In this document: piece after piece, positions 21,689-32,777 of the stretch
Numbering within the stretch: the first letter of the stretch is position 1
Layout: each line of letters starts with the position of its first letter
Translations under genes and position numbers: made by a program
Assembly: GCA_030512335.1 (NCBI GenBank)
Contig: JAULSU010000004.1
Span: 2,356,001-2,420,000 of the forward strand
Source: Immersiella caudata
Taxonomy: Eukaryota > Ascomycota > Sordariomycetes > Sordariales > Lasiosphaeriaceae
Length of the DNA stretch: 64,000 bases
Direction: 5' to 3'
Notes under the pieces: model-generated
Told to the model about the DNA's origin: nothing
The model's input: the letters and a program-made list of their open reading frames with translations, nothing else
Databases searched by the model: none

Positions 21689-23575
21689 ATGGCAGGTGCC
21701 GCAACCCCCCTCTGTAATGGTTCTTTTGGCCAGAACAGCGACGCATCCTTGGAGCTGTCATTGTCGCTATTGACCAGTGCGACAAGCCAGCGGAACTCGC
21801 CGAGTGCTCCTTCGACCCCTACATCATTGGCTTCTCCGACAGCATCCGGCCACCCAAGTTCCACGCCTCAGATCGCAATCCGTCCCACCACAGCTAATAG
21901 TCTTCCTCCAAAGCGAGGGCCTGGAATGGCGGCAAGCATGACGAGCGCCGATTCGCCGACTGGCGGCTCCGGGCCGCTCTCTATGACGACTAAAGAATGG
22001 GTCATCCCGCCGCGACCGAAGCCTGGTCGCAAGCCTGCAACTGATACCCCTCCAACGAAGCGCAAGGCTCAGAACCGCGCCGCGCAAAGAGCTTTCCGGG
22101 AGCGCAGGGCCGCTCGCGTTGGTGAATTAGAGGAGCAGCTGGATGAGCAAAAGGAGGAACATGAGCGTGTTGTGCGGGAGTTGCAGGACAGGATCAGCCA
22201 CCTTGAGGTTGAGTCACAGACGCTGCAGACGAGATGTCAATGGCTAGAGGGTGTGCTGGAGAAGGAGCGTTCGGCGCGTGAGATGTCAAGGAGTGTAAGC
22301 ATGATGTCGGCGCCGATACATCAACAGGCGCAGCAAGGGCAGATGAGCGCAGCGCAGGAGACCCCTAGGACGCTGGCAGGCTCCAGTTCTTTCATCCTGG
22401 CGGAGCCTCGACCGTCAGCTCAGCCATTCTCCATCTCACAGATCATATCACCCCCAGAGTCAGCAGATGCACCGCTGGATCTTACTTGCGGAAACTGCCA
22501 GTCTACCGGGCCCTGTGCCTGCGCAGACCAGGCGCTCCAGGACGCAGATATCCCGATAGGATGCGGGGGATGCACGTTGGGGACTCGGTGTGCATGCCTC
22601 GAAGAGTCCATCAAGGCTCAGCTTTCCGCTGATCTCAAGCGGCCGCGATCCCCCGGGTCGCTCTCCACAGCAGAGAAGAGACAGCGATCCGATGCGGGGC
22701 TAATCCTCGAGACTGATTTCACGGCCATGTTTGCAACTCCCTTGGGGAGAGGCAAACCAACAGCTCCAGTCATCCCCGAGGCCAACCTAGCGATTCAACC
22801 TCTGGAATCCGTCGAACTTAGAGAGTCTTGCGGGTTCTGCAAGGATGGAACGTATTGTGTATGCGCAGATGCAGCCTCCTCGAGCATGAATACGCAGCCC
22901 CTTCACACTAACCAGCCAATGGCTCAACAAACACACACGCCCCCGCCTTCCGAGAATGACGTGGTTCCCATGCCCATGGAGGTCACTGCAACTGGCGCCA
23001 TCAAGCTCCCAGGTCTCCAGTCCTTCCCCCGGGCGGGACGTCCAGGGCCCCCGCCACCGGCCAAAGCCTCTGGGAGGTGCGGTCCCAACGGTCCTGGCAC
23101 TTGCACCCAGTGCCTCGCCGACCCGAAATCGGGCCTCTTCTGCCGCTCGCTCGCTGCCAACTTCGAGCGGAATAACCGCGAACGGCAGGAGCAAGGCGGC
23201 GGATGTTGTGGTAACGGCGGACCAGGAGGTTGCTGCAAGGCGGGGAAGTCGGATGCGGGTACGGCCGCAGCTAGTGCAGGAAAGACCGATGCTCCATCTG
23301 CCACGCCGTCCGGACCTGGACTCGGCCTCAGCCTCTCATGCGCTGATGCCTATAAGACGCTGGCTAGCCATCGGCACTTTGACGAGGCGGCTGATGACAT
23401 TGGATCCTGGCTGCCGAAGCTGCGCGCGGTGCCGATCCCCGCCGAGAACGCGAGAGGAGGATTGTTTCGCGGCCACAGCCATGTCGCAGCTGGGCGGGCA
23501 CCAATCGAGGTGGAGGCAGCGAGCATCATGAGTGTCCTCAAGGGCTTTGACGTACGGTTTGGGAGGGGAGAATGA
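21689..23575 (+). CDS. hapX: bZIP iron-homeostasis regulator HapX (628 aa)
   Basis: An intronless frame. The Hap4-like motif (KEWVIPPRPKPGRK, ~102-115), which docks on the CCAAT-binding complex, is followed immediately by the bZIP: basic region KRKAQNRAAQRAFRERRAAR (~124-143) and a leucine-zipper-like coiled coil to ~190. Four cysteine-rich regions follow near residues 267 (CGNC..CAC), 292 (CGGC..CAC), 381 (CGFC..CVC) and 464 (CGPNGPGTCTQC). These sense iron-sulfur status in characterised HapX proteins. A second Cys-rich patch (GGGCCGNGGPGGCCK) lies near 512-525. In known fungi HapX represses iron-using genes when iron is short and activates iron storage when it is high. All key elements are intact, so the assignment is strong. 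Confidence 0.95.
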   Translation: MAGAATPLCNGSFGQNSDASLELSLSLLTSATSQRNSPSAPSTPTSLASPTASGHPSSTPQIAIRPTTANSLPPKRGPGMAASMTSADSPTGGSGPLSMTTKEWVIPPRPKPGRKPATDTPPTKRKAQNRAAQRAFRERRAARVGELEEQLDEQKEEHERVVRELQDRISHLEVESQTLQTRCQWLEGVLEKERSAREMSRSVSMMSAPIHQQAQQGQMSAAQETPRTLAGSSSFILAEPRPSAQPFSISQIISPPESADAPLDLTCGNCQSTGPCACADQALQDADIPIGCGGCTLGTRCACLEESIKAQLSADLKRPRSPGSLSTAEKRQRSDAGLILETDFTAMFATPLGRGKPTAPVIPEANLAIQPLESVELRESCGFCKDGTYCVCADAASSSMNTQPLHTNQPMAQQTHTPPPSENDVVPMPMEVTATGAIKLPGLQSFPRAGRPGPPPPAKASGRCGPNGPGTCTQCLADPKSGLFCRSLAANFERNNRERQEQGGGCCGNGGPGGCCKAGKSDAGTAAASAGKTDAPSATPSGPGLGLSLSCADAYKTLASHRHFDEAADDIGSWLPKLRAVPIPAENARGGLFRGHSHVAAGRAPIEVEAASIMSVLKGFDVRFGRGE

Positions 23576-26500
23576 GTGGTGAGTAGGTCACAACTTGCAG
23601 CCGCTGAGGCGGGGAAGATCCCCGGGGCGTTTTGTTGGCCATCATGTGCCGTGCGGATTGTCTGATACTGTTAGAAAGAGGAGGCATTGATGGGAAGAGG
23701 GGTCGCACTCTCTCACATCCCCATGCGGCCAGACATGCGGCCAAAGTCGAACTTGTTCGCGGTTACAGCATAGGCTTTGCGCTCACCGCAAAATCATCAC
23801 CCCCTTGTCCTGTTGTTGCGAGCATTGTTGATGTGGGAGGTTTTATCAATTACCACTTGCATGTGCCATACGCGGCGAGCGGGAGGGGATTGGACGGGAG
23901 GCTTTGCGAAGCCCCAGCTCGTCATGCATGTCGGCGGTTAGCAAATCACGGCGTCTGTATGAACGTTGTTGAAGTTATTAGAGATGTCTTATTCAGTAAC
24001 TACGGCGGCGGAGGCTGCCGGCTACCTTCATGGTTTACAAATTCTTCATGGTTGGCCCCTGTTACTGCTCCTGAGGTCTCGGGATTGCTGCAATCTTGCA
24101 ATATACATAGACAGCTACAATGCAACAAGTGGCCAGACCATTGGTGTGTCCCCGTAAACGGAAGCAGCTTGAACGTAACCTTGGCTCGACCGCCGTCTAA
24201 TGATTCGATCACAGAAGCTACTGTAGTCGACGTGTCGGGCGTCGCAACCGTGGAGAGCCTTTCACAGAATGCAGGTATACGCAAGTCTGCCCTTGTCCGC
24301 TACCGACAAGGTGTTTGTGACCCGGCACACCGCATGGACAATGTGCTAGATAGACAAGGCTGGTGACAGGCCGACACCAGGATGAGTAGCTGTTGTTCAC
24401 CCTTGGTGGACGCCCGCCGCTGCCCTGCAAGAGAGCGTCGGTCCTTGTTTGCCTCGCCGGGCCCGATACCAAGCTGCCGCCAGGCTCGAGACACGTATCG
24501 GGCTCCTTGCAGGAAGCCTTCTGCACTTACACAAATGACCCAATCCGGATGGCAGCGAGGGATTCACTTCGGGAAATCCAGGCAGTTCTTGCATCGTAAT
24601 CTCGTCAAGGTCTACTACCATTGGAAGGCCGAGGCATATTATAAAGCAAACAAACAGGTCATAGCAACATCAAACCTATAAAGAGAAGGCAAAAAACGAC
24701 GCCTCCGTGTAACTGGCCCTGTCGGTAGACCCTTTCTAAGCGAATGGCACCGCAGGGCGGCTTTAACACGAACGGACTGGGCGGTGCAAGGAAGTGGCCG
24801 TTCCTGGGCTAGGGATTGGGACGGGATAAGCTCGAAGGCGTCTGACGTGCAGTGATGCGATCTGGACAGCTCGCGGTTGGCGTGCGTTGTCGTCGCCTAG
24901 ATTGCCTCATGGTCCAGGGTCGTCAGGGGAAGACACCAGATCTGGGCTAGCAGCGGGAGCTGGCGACACAACGCTTGGTGGCACGCGGCCACAGCCGCCA
25001 AGTTCGAAGGCTTGATCGCATCGACCAAGATCCGGCCATCTCGCCATGCCCCCCTTACCTCCCGCCTAGGGTCTCCGTCATGGCCCCGAGACGATGACTG
25101 GCTTGAGGGAGATGATCGGATGCCACCCATCGATGTTGATGGAGGGAACGGCATTGGGCGATCGCCCCTGGGCGGCGCGGGAGAACAGAGCCAGAACACG
25201 GCGTCGAAAGATGCTGGGCGCGGTGGCTGCGGGAGAAACATGACGGTGGCGGGACATGATTGGCGGGCGATGGCTGCGCTGGCAGACCTCGCGACGCTGG
25301 GTTCAAGTGGGTTTGGCGATTCGGGCGGGCACCGTCCGGGTGGGTTTGGGTCGTGGAGGCTGGGGATTGGGTACGGTGGCCGCCCGGCCTCCAAAATTGG
25401 ACCCCCTGACGATGAAAAAGGCGGGGGGGCGAAAATGCAAGGCCAGCTCAGCAGGCTGTGGTCTGCCCGCCGCCAGGACGGGAAAGGGCAGGTACTCTGG
25501 ATTGGTACATGCGACGTGCCTCACAACGTGCTGTGCGAGCTTCGTACTCCAACAGTCCCCGAGGCCGAAACGAGCGAAGCCGGGCGGGCTGGAAACGAAA
25601 GGAGTCAGAGACCAAACATTAGCCACGATGCATGCTTGTTTCGGTAGGGGGAGCATCTTAGCGATGCCAGCCATCCGCTTCTGGGTTATCTGTTGTCTGC
25701 GAGGTCTGGGGGAAACTCGGTGATGGAGGCGTGGTGTGCTGGCGGTTTAGTGGCTGCGATGCGTCGGCTTCCGTCCCTCTGGAGGTACCTCGGCGGTCAA
25801 TCTCGGCGGCGTGAGGTCACCTCGCGACTCAACCCCGTTCAGGTCGGCGTGCTTTTGGGCATCCATTGGAATGGGAATAGTGCCTGGATTCAGGAGGCAA
25901 AATATCGCGGGACGGCATCCCAGATGTGAGTGAGAGCCCCAGCGTGAGTCGTCGGTTTTCGTGGCATCGGCAAGATTCTGAAGAGCTGAGGTAAGGAGGA
26001 GGTGGGAGACACGCACCTTGATTGGCGAGGCCGGCAGCTGAGCGTGCGTAGTATTGGAATCAGGCGTGTCAGGCTGGAGTCGGGCCAGGGAAACGGGAGA
26101 CAACAACTGGCAAAAGCAACAGTCATCCAGATGCAGGTGGACGTCGGGTTGCGCCAGCAATCCAACAATCCGTCGTGCCCCGTGGAGGATTTGTGTTTGG
26201 ATACACCAGAGGGCGCGGGAGAGGCTGCCCAGTGGAACGCACAAACGGATGCAGTGCGAGGCTAGGTCAGGTCGCCAGTGACGGCGCATCCAACTTTGAG
26301 GTCAGGTAGGTCAGGTAGAATAGTAGCTCGAGGGCAGGTAGCTTGCGGGACGGGAGATGGACTGACCTGACCCACGGAAGAGGTTGACGGGGGACGGTAA
26401 GACGGGGGAGACAAGATAGTCGCGGGGATCCAGCGTGGCAGGCGACCGGCCCCAGCGCGCCAGTGAAGCTCCGCGGTCAAGGCCTGTCGGGCCCGCAGCT

Positions 26501-27188
26501 CAACGCCCCCTCATTGGGCCGTGCCGCTGGGCGCCCTTACCCCACGCTGCCGCTGCTACATCAAGACAGCAGGAAGGCGTGGAAGGTGCGAGGAAACACA
26601 TGCTCTTCCCTCTTTCAGGTTCGTGTGCCTCTGAGCTGTCGTGCGCCTCTTCGAAGATCAGAAACGTCACCCTCAAGTACTGCGAAGCTTTGCCAGCCTG
26701 TACCAACCACCACGACCCGTCCCCTCGGCGAGACAATGACCCTGCCGGCGATCTGAGGCGAGAGCTGTGCTGTGGCCCCGTCGCATCCCCCAACACCGCA
26801 GTTCGCAGCTGTCAGCTGCCTCCCGAGCTCCCCCTCCACGCTGCCCGCCAACCCAACGCCGAAGCACTCGGCCTCGACAGCAAAGAACCTGCCTTTGGGC
26901 GAACGAACACGCCGCCGCGCTGTCTGCCCAACCCCGGCACACCACACGCTTTTTGCTCATTGCCAGCCCTGCCCCCCCCCCCCCCCCCCCCTCGCGCTGA
27001 GCGATCCCTCCCCAGAGCTATCAGCAATTCGCTGGTAGCGTAGGGCGATCGCACCTGGGCGGCTCGCCTCACCATATGGTCCCAGAATGATATCAATGCA
27101 GCGCTCCCTCTCCTCGCCCGTTGCCATCCACCCGTCGCCGCGTACGTTGTCGTAGACAAAAAAAATCCAAGACCGTCAGGGAAAATAA
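23576..27188. other. Long intergenic region with C20 tract
   Basis: About 3.6 kb without a convincing gene. Reading frames exist on both strands but lack start context, domains or splice structure. An uninterrupted C run spans 26972-26991, and short tandem copies of AGGTCAGGT occur near 26298-26320. The right part should hold the promoter of the 1862-residue gene. Confidence 0.5.
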
Positions 27189-30100
27189 ATGTGCATCTCT
27201 GCTGACCTTGCGCTCCCGAGCACAGCTCTGACGGCTACTGTCGCGCCGAACTCGAGATCCCCGACGCCGTCTCCCTCAGACAACCATGTCGAGGTCGCCC
27301 ACCCGCGCCGTCTGCGGTCGAAGAGCCCGCACCGCCCCAAAGACGCCATGTCCGCCGTAACCGCCTCCGCCCGCCGGGGGGACGACTCCTCGCGGCGGTC
27401 CTCGATCCACCAGAACCCGAGCTCAACGACAAACCGCAGCAAACCGATTATCGAACAGGAGACCGCCCTCCCGCTCGCGCCGGGACCGAGCCACTCTTCC
27501 GACAGTCTCGAAAGCGCCGATGGGCCCTCCTCTCCGCTCGATGAGAAGCCGTCCAAGCTGGGCTTCCTTCGCCCCTTGTTGACTGATGTGTCGCTATATA
27601 CGAACCAAAACCTCAGCCCGGAGACCGAAGGGACTTCGTTGGAGGAGCTTGCCCACTTGGTGCGCCTGTCCAAGTACCAGGAGCGCAAGCGCGCAAACAC
27701 GCGGATCCGCCTGCAAAGGAGTCTTGTGTCCACTGCCTTGTCCGCCCGGCTGATGAGGTGCGGCGAGATGGCTCACCGCAACTTGGTTGACTGCTTCCGT
27801 GGAGACGACAAGAAGACGTTCGCCTCCCTGTACAATGCCGTGGTTGACGTTCGCAAGAGCTGTGACGAGACCCGCCGGTATGCGTTGTTGGAACCTGAAA
27901 TGGAGTCGCACGGGCTTGTGTCATCCGAAAGCGTGGATACCCCCACGGGATCTGTTGCTGGTGGGAGCGCCGCTCCGGGCTCGGTGTCTCCATTCCTCAG
28001 TGAGATCTCCGCTTCGGCACGGGAGACCATCTTGAACTTCCTCACCCAGATTCGGGCCAACCCCCTTTACTTGGCCACACGCATCGCCTCGCTGAACAGC
28101 CAGGAGCTGACTGCACTCACAAGCTTCCACCAAGCATTGGAGCCCATCGAGTCTGTTCTTCCGTACCACAGCCGACCGTCCGGACGTGGTCCCTCGTCCA
28201 GTGCAAGCTCCGCCGGAGGACCTGGCGGCCGCCATTCGAACCAGGAGCGAAGCGCAATAGAGCGCCTGCTTTCTTTTCAAAGACACGACCCGATTTCGGC
28301 CTTGATTCATACGTGCTTTGCTAATTCTGCAGGCCCTGACAGCGCTGAAGACAAGCGTAGGCTTTCCATTTGGGCCAATGTATGCTCGCGCCTGATTTCG
28401 GAAGCAACCACGGGCGGTGAACAGACGATCATTTCGGTACTCAACGCCTGGGTTTCCATGCGCGACTGGGCTGGAAAGTCCAACATGGAGTGGTATCTGA
28501 TGAAAATCCTCGAAGACGGTGCTTTCCTGCTTGACCGCGCAGAAGACCAGCATGGAACCCGGTTCAACATCTCGGAGTGGACTTCCAAGGATCAGATTGC
28601 TGCCGAGGAGTTTTATGCCAGGGCCGTGGATGAGCTGTTCGACGTCATTGATGACGAGGATGCCACCGGAATTCCCGAGGGCTTGATCGAAATGGGCAAC
28701 GAAATCATCAAGCGTCTCGACAAGAACCGCGCAGAAATCACCAGGAGGTGGCTGGTTACCAAGTACCTGTTTACCATTTGGCTTCTTGATGTTATTATCC
28801 ATCCGGAGGCTTATGGCCTTATGGCTGACTACCACATCACCGAATATGGCCGGCAGAAGATTCTCAAATCTGTGGCCACACATGCCCAAAAGCTTGTTCT
28901 TGAGATGCTCAACAGCAAAACGCCCGTGTCGACGCCGCTGAAGGTGAAGGGCCACATTGAAAACATCTACAACCGCTTTCGGGACACCAAGTTCCGAAAG
29001 AAGCCAAGACTTCTCCCCGCAAGATCGATCACCTCGTTGAGGGAGACGGCTGAAGTACATCCCTATTTGGTCTTGAGCCCAGCTGATGTGGCCACATTGG
29101 TCAACGCTTTGTTTCCTGAGCGCAGGCCCCAGTCGGCTCGTTCGGGCAGCTTACGATCAGGAGCACCGTCTATCTCAGGGTTCTCCGCCATATCTCAGCC
29201 CATGTCGTCAAGGCATTTCGACACCATGTCAGTCGTCAGTACAAGCGCAGAGTCTTTCATTAGCGAGACAACCACCTCCGGAGAGCCCCTATTGGACGAC
29301 GGAAGCCCACGGCGGTACTCCCCGCCGCTCCCTGACCTTGCCGGACAAAGACCGAGCAACTATGAGGACGACGGCATCAGACTACGGCTAGCTTTGCATG
29401 AGATGACGGAAGTTCTGGGCTACGACGTTGTTCAGGGCTCATGTCACCCCTGTGCTGAACGGTGGGCAGTCTTCTTCATCTCTGCCGATGGAAACCAGCT
29501 ATCCACCCACATGACATACGACCCAGATGATGACGTTGAAGAAGAGAACTCCTCTACAAGTGACACAGAAGGGGATTCGACTGAAGACGAGCGCCCGGAG
29601 CTAGACAAGGACTACCATCAACTCCGCGATTCCATCCTCAAGCTTGTTCAGGACTACGAGATTCCTTCCAGCCTCGAGAGCGAGGGCTCCAAGAAGCAGA
29701 CCTTTAGCAACCGCGCATCAGGGCTGAAAAAGTATCGATCGCGGAACAAGATCATCACCACAATGGGTAGCCGCAACCCATATCGGCAACGCGCGCATAG
29801 CGTTGCTAGCAGCATCGCCGAAAGCCCCCCGAAGAGCGTCAAGGGCAAGGAGTCGGAGGCGTCAGAAATCTCCTCACCCTTGATCGCCATGTTGACTGCG
29901 GCATCCTCACAGTCGCGGGCCCAGTCAGATTTCGTTTCCGCGCATCTTTACTGGAAAACCCTTCAACAGTTGAACGCTCTCACGTCCGACTCTCTTCGTC
30001 GGGATGGATTCGCGACGCTGTTAAACATCTTTTCCCGGGGCCCACGCGATTCAATCCGCAGGTCCGCCGCCGCGATAGAAGACTACGACGCCTGGCTTGT

Positions 30101-32777
30101 CTGGCTAAAGCAAAGTCAAGAGCGTGCTGAGGGCCTCATCGACTCCATGATGAAACGGCTCCGGGCCCTTCGAGACAAGATGTGGTATGTTACCGATGTA
30201 CGCAATTCCGCTGCCTACGCGGACTCACGTAACGTTGCCGTGGCGTTGAAAACCATGGGCGTTCCTCGCCGGTGGAATTCCTTCCAACGCGTCAAGAGTC
30301 GAATGCAACGAGGTCCAAACTCGAATTACATCTTCAGAACGGAGTCCCAGACCTTGGACATCCTGGCAGCGCCGGAGGAACAAGGCGGGCCGAACAAGCT
30401 CCGCGACGACCAAGCAGAGAAAACGGCCCGGTGGATCCAGCAATACAGCATCGAGAACTTCTGCCGCGGCGAAGAGCGGATCCATCGCTTCTGCTGCGAA
30501 GTGGACAACTGCGTCAACAAACTGATGGGTGAGAGCATGATCGACGGCCCAGTACTGTGGTCGAGCGATCTGTACACAAGAGATCGACGAACCATGGAAA
30601 GCGGCAACAAGAGTACCAGGGACCGAGACAACCAGTCTGTCTGGGACGATTCGGCAAGTGTTATCAGTGACCCCGAAAGAAGATTCGGTTCTATTGGCCG
30701 GCCTCCTTCTCTACGCGGCGACCTGCGAGCCATATCAGGGCAGAATATGAGCCAGGCGTCATTCGACTCGGGTCGCTACAGCTCGAGGGCCAGCACCGTG
30801 ATTTCCGAAGTGCTCGATGGACAAGAGTACTTTGGCGCATCATCCCCCATCCACCAGATCGATTCCCAAGCCACGTTTTATTCGCCATTCCAGCGCCGTG
30901 CAACCTCACCAAGCGCGGTATCTAGAGCACATTCACCTACAACAAGCGTCACCAATCTCTCTGGTTCCTTCCATCCACCTCACCACCAAACTCTGCCATC
31001 CCATTCCCATCGATCCAGGCCGGGCACGTCAGTTTCTTCCAATGAAACGGTCTATCAGCAACAAATCTCGGAGGAAAAGACGCGCTTCCTCAATGATCTG
31101 AAACAAACGCTGACCAGCCTCCTACTGTCAGACTTGGGCAACCTCGTCTTCTCCCGTGGTTCGGAAACGGACGCATGGTTTGAGGGGCTTGGCCAGGACT
31201 GCATCGACCGTCGCGAGGCAATCCAACGCCGTGAGCGTCAAGCACGCGCTCGCGAGAGACGTAAGTCCGGAAAGCGAATGCTGGAAGACCTGCGTGGTGC
31301 TGGCGGCAATGATGGGCCGCACGAAAGGGCAGCCTCTGACATTCAAAGCTTAGGCCCCGAAGCTGCTGGGGGCAGTCGCCATGGCAGCAGCGTCAATGGC
31401 GGCAGCGTCAATGGCGGGAGCGTACATGGTGGAAGTGTCCACGGCAACGAAAGCACAGCCACGAGCGACACAATTCCTGCGCAGAGACAAAATCAAGACG
31501 CGAAGAAGGACGGTATGCCGGATTTCCCCTTCACAAAAGCATACCAGCGTCTCCTCAAGATGTTCTGCGTGCACCCTAATCCCTTCGTCAAGCTGAACGC
31601 CCTGTTTGAGCTGGAGCACTTGATCATTGCCTCGCTCAACTCAGGGTCCCGGCGGTCACGATCAGCGTGGGCACGCTCCGACCTGGGCTCCGCGTCTTCG
31701 GCCACTGATGAGCACGGCGCGGGCGTGGGCGGGCGTTCGCAGCCGCTTGAGGAGACGATCGACAATGTCAAAGAACGTCGGTCGCAAACGATGGGCTATG
31801 GCTTGGCCTTCGGATCGGGAAGCCATGGTCAGAATGGAAGGGTATCGGGTGGCGCCGGCAACATGGAAACGCGCTCCATCGTCTCCATGCACCCTGCCAA
31901 CACCGATGCCATTGCCAATATTCTCCAAAAGCTTTTCCGGGACCCGTCACTCCGGCCAAAGACGCTGTTCCGCGACTTGCAGTTTATTGCGTCTTTTGTG
32001 CCACCATCAGTTCTTGACAAGACGGAAAAGGGCAAGGCGTTTTGGGACACTGGACTGGCGGCCCTTAGTCTCAAGCAAGAGGTCTGTCGCACAATGGTTG
32101 AAGTCGCCGACGATATCGTCAAGAACTACACTCAGAAGCGCAACGCGCCGGGTCCCTCCTCTGGCAGTGCCAGCGGCAACAGGCCCGGGACAGGAAGCAC
32201 TGTATCAGCTGCCGACCCGTCCACGCCCACGCTTTCCGATGCACCGCCCTCACCCCCCGTGTCGCCGCCATCGCCCTTACCGCTGACAACACATTCTCTT
32301 GCTGATGCGGCTCGCATGTGGACCATCACCGCCAAGGAGGGTGATTCGACCGCCCAGCGAGAGCTCGCGATTTTCTACCTGTCGAACTCTGAGCTCGTTG
32401 AGCGTACCACCTTACCCCTGAGCAAGCCTCGAGAAGTCTTCAAGCAAGCCATCATTGAAAAATACGGCGGCGGATCCTCGGGGCGATCTGGACAGGGCGG
32501 CTCGGGGTCAAGCAGGTACCACGGGGGTGCGGCGCAGGGCCGGATGCAAGGGCAAGCGGGCAGCGGCCCCTTGGGTCTGGGTATTTCCGGAGTTGGCAGC
32601 GGAGGGCCAGGCACAGGGAACGGAGATTCCGGGCTGGGATCCGGTATGGCGGGTGGCGACATCCGCAGCGACCCAACGCTGATGTGTGTCGCCATCCACT
32701 GGATGGAGGCTGCTGAGCAGGGTGGGGATGAGCTGGCCAGGAGGTTCATGGCGCAAAACGAGATGATGATGGGTTAA
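27189..32777 (+). CDS. Large conserved-looking fungal protein, possible RasGAP-like core (1862 aa)
   Basis: One uninterrupted frame of 5.6 kb. The first ~130 residues are Ser/Pro-rich and disordered; translation could also start at the second Met (27348). Residues ~370-620 look globular and helical. The stretch RWLVTKYLFTIWLLDVIIHP and the following EAYGLMADYHITEYGR resemble the C-terminal half of a RasGAP-like fold, but no arginine finger is identified, so this is a weak inference. A long disordered middle follows, including a GGSVNGGSVHGG repeat near residues 1396-1418 and many RS-type segments. The C-terminus has a Sel1-like helical pair (AARMWTITAKEGDSTAQREL and, after a Gly-rich spacer, AIHWMEAAEQGGDELARRFM). 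Probably a cytoplasmic scaffold or GTPase regulator; function not assigned. Confidence 0.8.
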   Translation: MCISADLALPSTALTATVAPNSRSPTPSPSDNHVEVAHPRRLRSKSPHRPKDAMSAVTASARRGDDSSRRSSIHQNPSSTTNRSKPIIEQETALPLAPGPSHSSDSLESADGPSSPLDEKPSKLGFLRPLLTDVSLYTNQNLSPETEGTSLEELAHLVRLSKYQERKRANTRIRLQRSLVSTALSARLMRCGEMAHRNLVDCFRGDDKKTFASLYNAVVDVRKSCDETRRYALLEPEMESHGLVSSESVDTPTGSVAGGSAAPGSVSPFLSEISASARETILNFLTQIRANPLYLATRIASLNSQELTALTSFHQALEPIESVLPYHSRPSGRGPSSSASSAGGPGGRHSNQERSAIERLLSFQRHDPISALIHTCFANSAGPDSAEDKRRLSIWANVCSRLISEATTGGEQTIISVLNAWVSMRDWAGKSNMEWYLMKILEDGAFLLDRAEDQHGTRFNISEWTSKDQIAAEEFYARAVDELFDVIDDEDATGIPEGLIEMGNEIIKRLDKNRAEITRRWLVTKYLFTIWLLDVIIHPEAYGLMADYHITEYGRQKILKSVATHAQKLVLEMLNSKTPVSTPLKVKGHIENIYNRFRDTKFRKKPRLLPARSITSLRETAEVHPYLVLSPADVATLVNALFPERRPQSARSGSLRSGAPSISGFSAISQPMSSRHFDTMSVVSTSAESFISETTTSGEPLLDDGSPRRYSPPLPDLAGQRPSNYEDDGIRLRLALHEMTEVLGYDVVQGSCHPCAERWAVFFISADGNQLSTHMTYDPDDDVEEENSSTSDTEGDSTEDERPELDKDYHQLRDSILKLVQDYEIPSSLESEGSKKQTFSNRASGLKKYRSRNKIITTMGSRNPYRQRAHSVASSIAESPPKSVKGKESEASEISSPLIAMLTAASSQSRAQSDFVSAHLYWKTLQQLNALTSDSLRRDGFATLLNIFSRGPRDSIRRSAAAIEDYDAWLVWLKQSQERAEGLIDSMMKRLRALRDKMWYVTDVRNSAAYADSRNVAVALKTMGVPRRWNSFQRVKSRMQRGPNSNYIFRTESQTLDILAAPEEQGGPNKLRDDQAEKTARWIQQYSIENFCRGEERIHRFCCEVDNCVNKLMGESMIDGPVLWSSDLYTRDRRTMESGNKSTRDRDNQSVWDDSASVISDPERRFGSIGRPPSLRGDLRAISGQNMSQASFDSGRYSSRASTVISEVLDGQEYFGASSPIHQIDSQATFYSPFQRRATSPSAVSRAHSPTTSVTNLSGSFHPPHHQTLPSHSHRSRPGTSVSSNETVYQQQISEEKTRFLNDLKQTLTSLLLSDLGNLVFSRGSETDAWFEGLGQDCIDRREAIQRRERQARARERRKSGKRMLEDLRGAGGNDGPHERAASDIQSLGPEAAGGSRHGSSVNGGSVNGGSVHGGSVHGNESTATSDTIPAQRQNQDAKKDGMPDFPFTKAYQRLLKMFCVHPNPFVKLNALFELEHLIIASLNSGSRRSRSAWARSDLGSASSATDEHGAGVGGRSQPLEETIDNVKERRSQTMGYGLAFGSGSHGQNGRVSGGAGNMETRSIVSMHPANTDAIANILQKLFRDPSLRPKTLFRDLQFIASFVPPSVLDKTEKGKAFWDTGLAALSLKQEVCRTMVEVADDIVKNYTQKRNAPGPSSGSASGNRPGTGSTVSAADPSTPTLSDAPPSPPVSPPSPLPLTTHSLADAARMWTITAKEGDSTAQRELAIFYLSNSELVERTTLPLSKPREVFKQAIIEKYGGGSSGRSGQGGSGSSRYHGGAAQGRMQGQAGSGPLGLGISGVGSGGPGTGNGDSGLGSGMAGGDIRSDPTLMCVAIHWMEAAEQGGDELARRFMAQNEMMMG
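31376..31450 (+). repeat. In-frame Gly-Ser-Val repeat in the 1862-residue protein
   Basis: Near-identical 15-bp units (GGCGGCAGCGTCAAT and variants with CAT) encode GGSVN/GGSVH five times in a row. The region is a flexible linker and prone to length change. Confidence 0.7.

Noticed and set aside
24897..25394. 165-codon Pro/Ser-rich reverse frame in the gap after HapX
   Set aside because: GC-rich sequence opens several frames at once; no domain, no intron signal, no sign of constraint.
27921..29060. 379-codon frame on the reverse strand inside the large gene
   Set aside because: Fully antisense to a much longer intact frame with globular segments; no domain or start context of its own.
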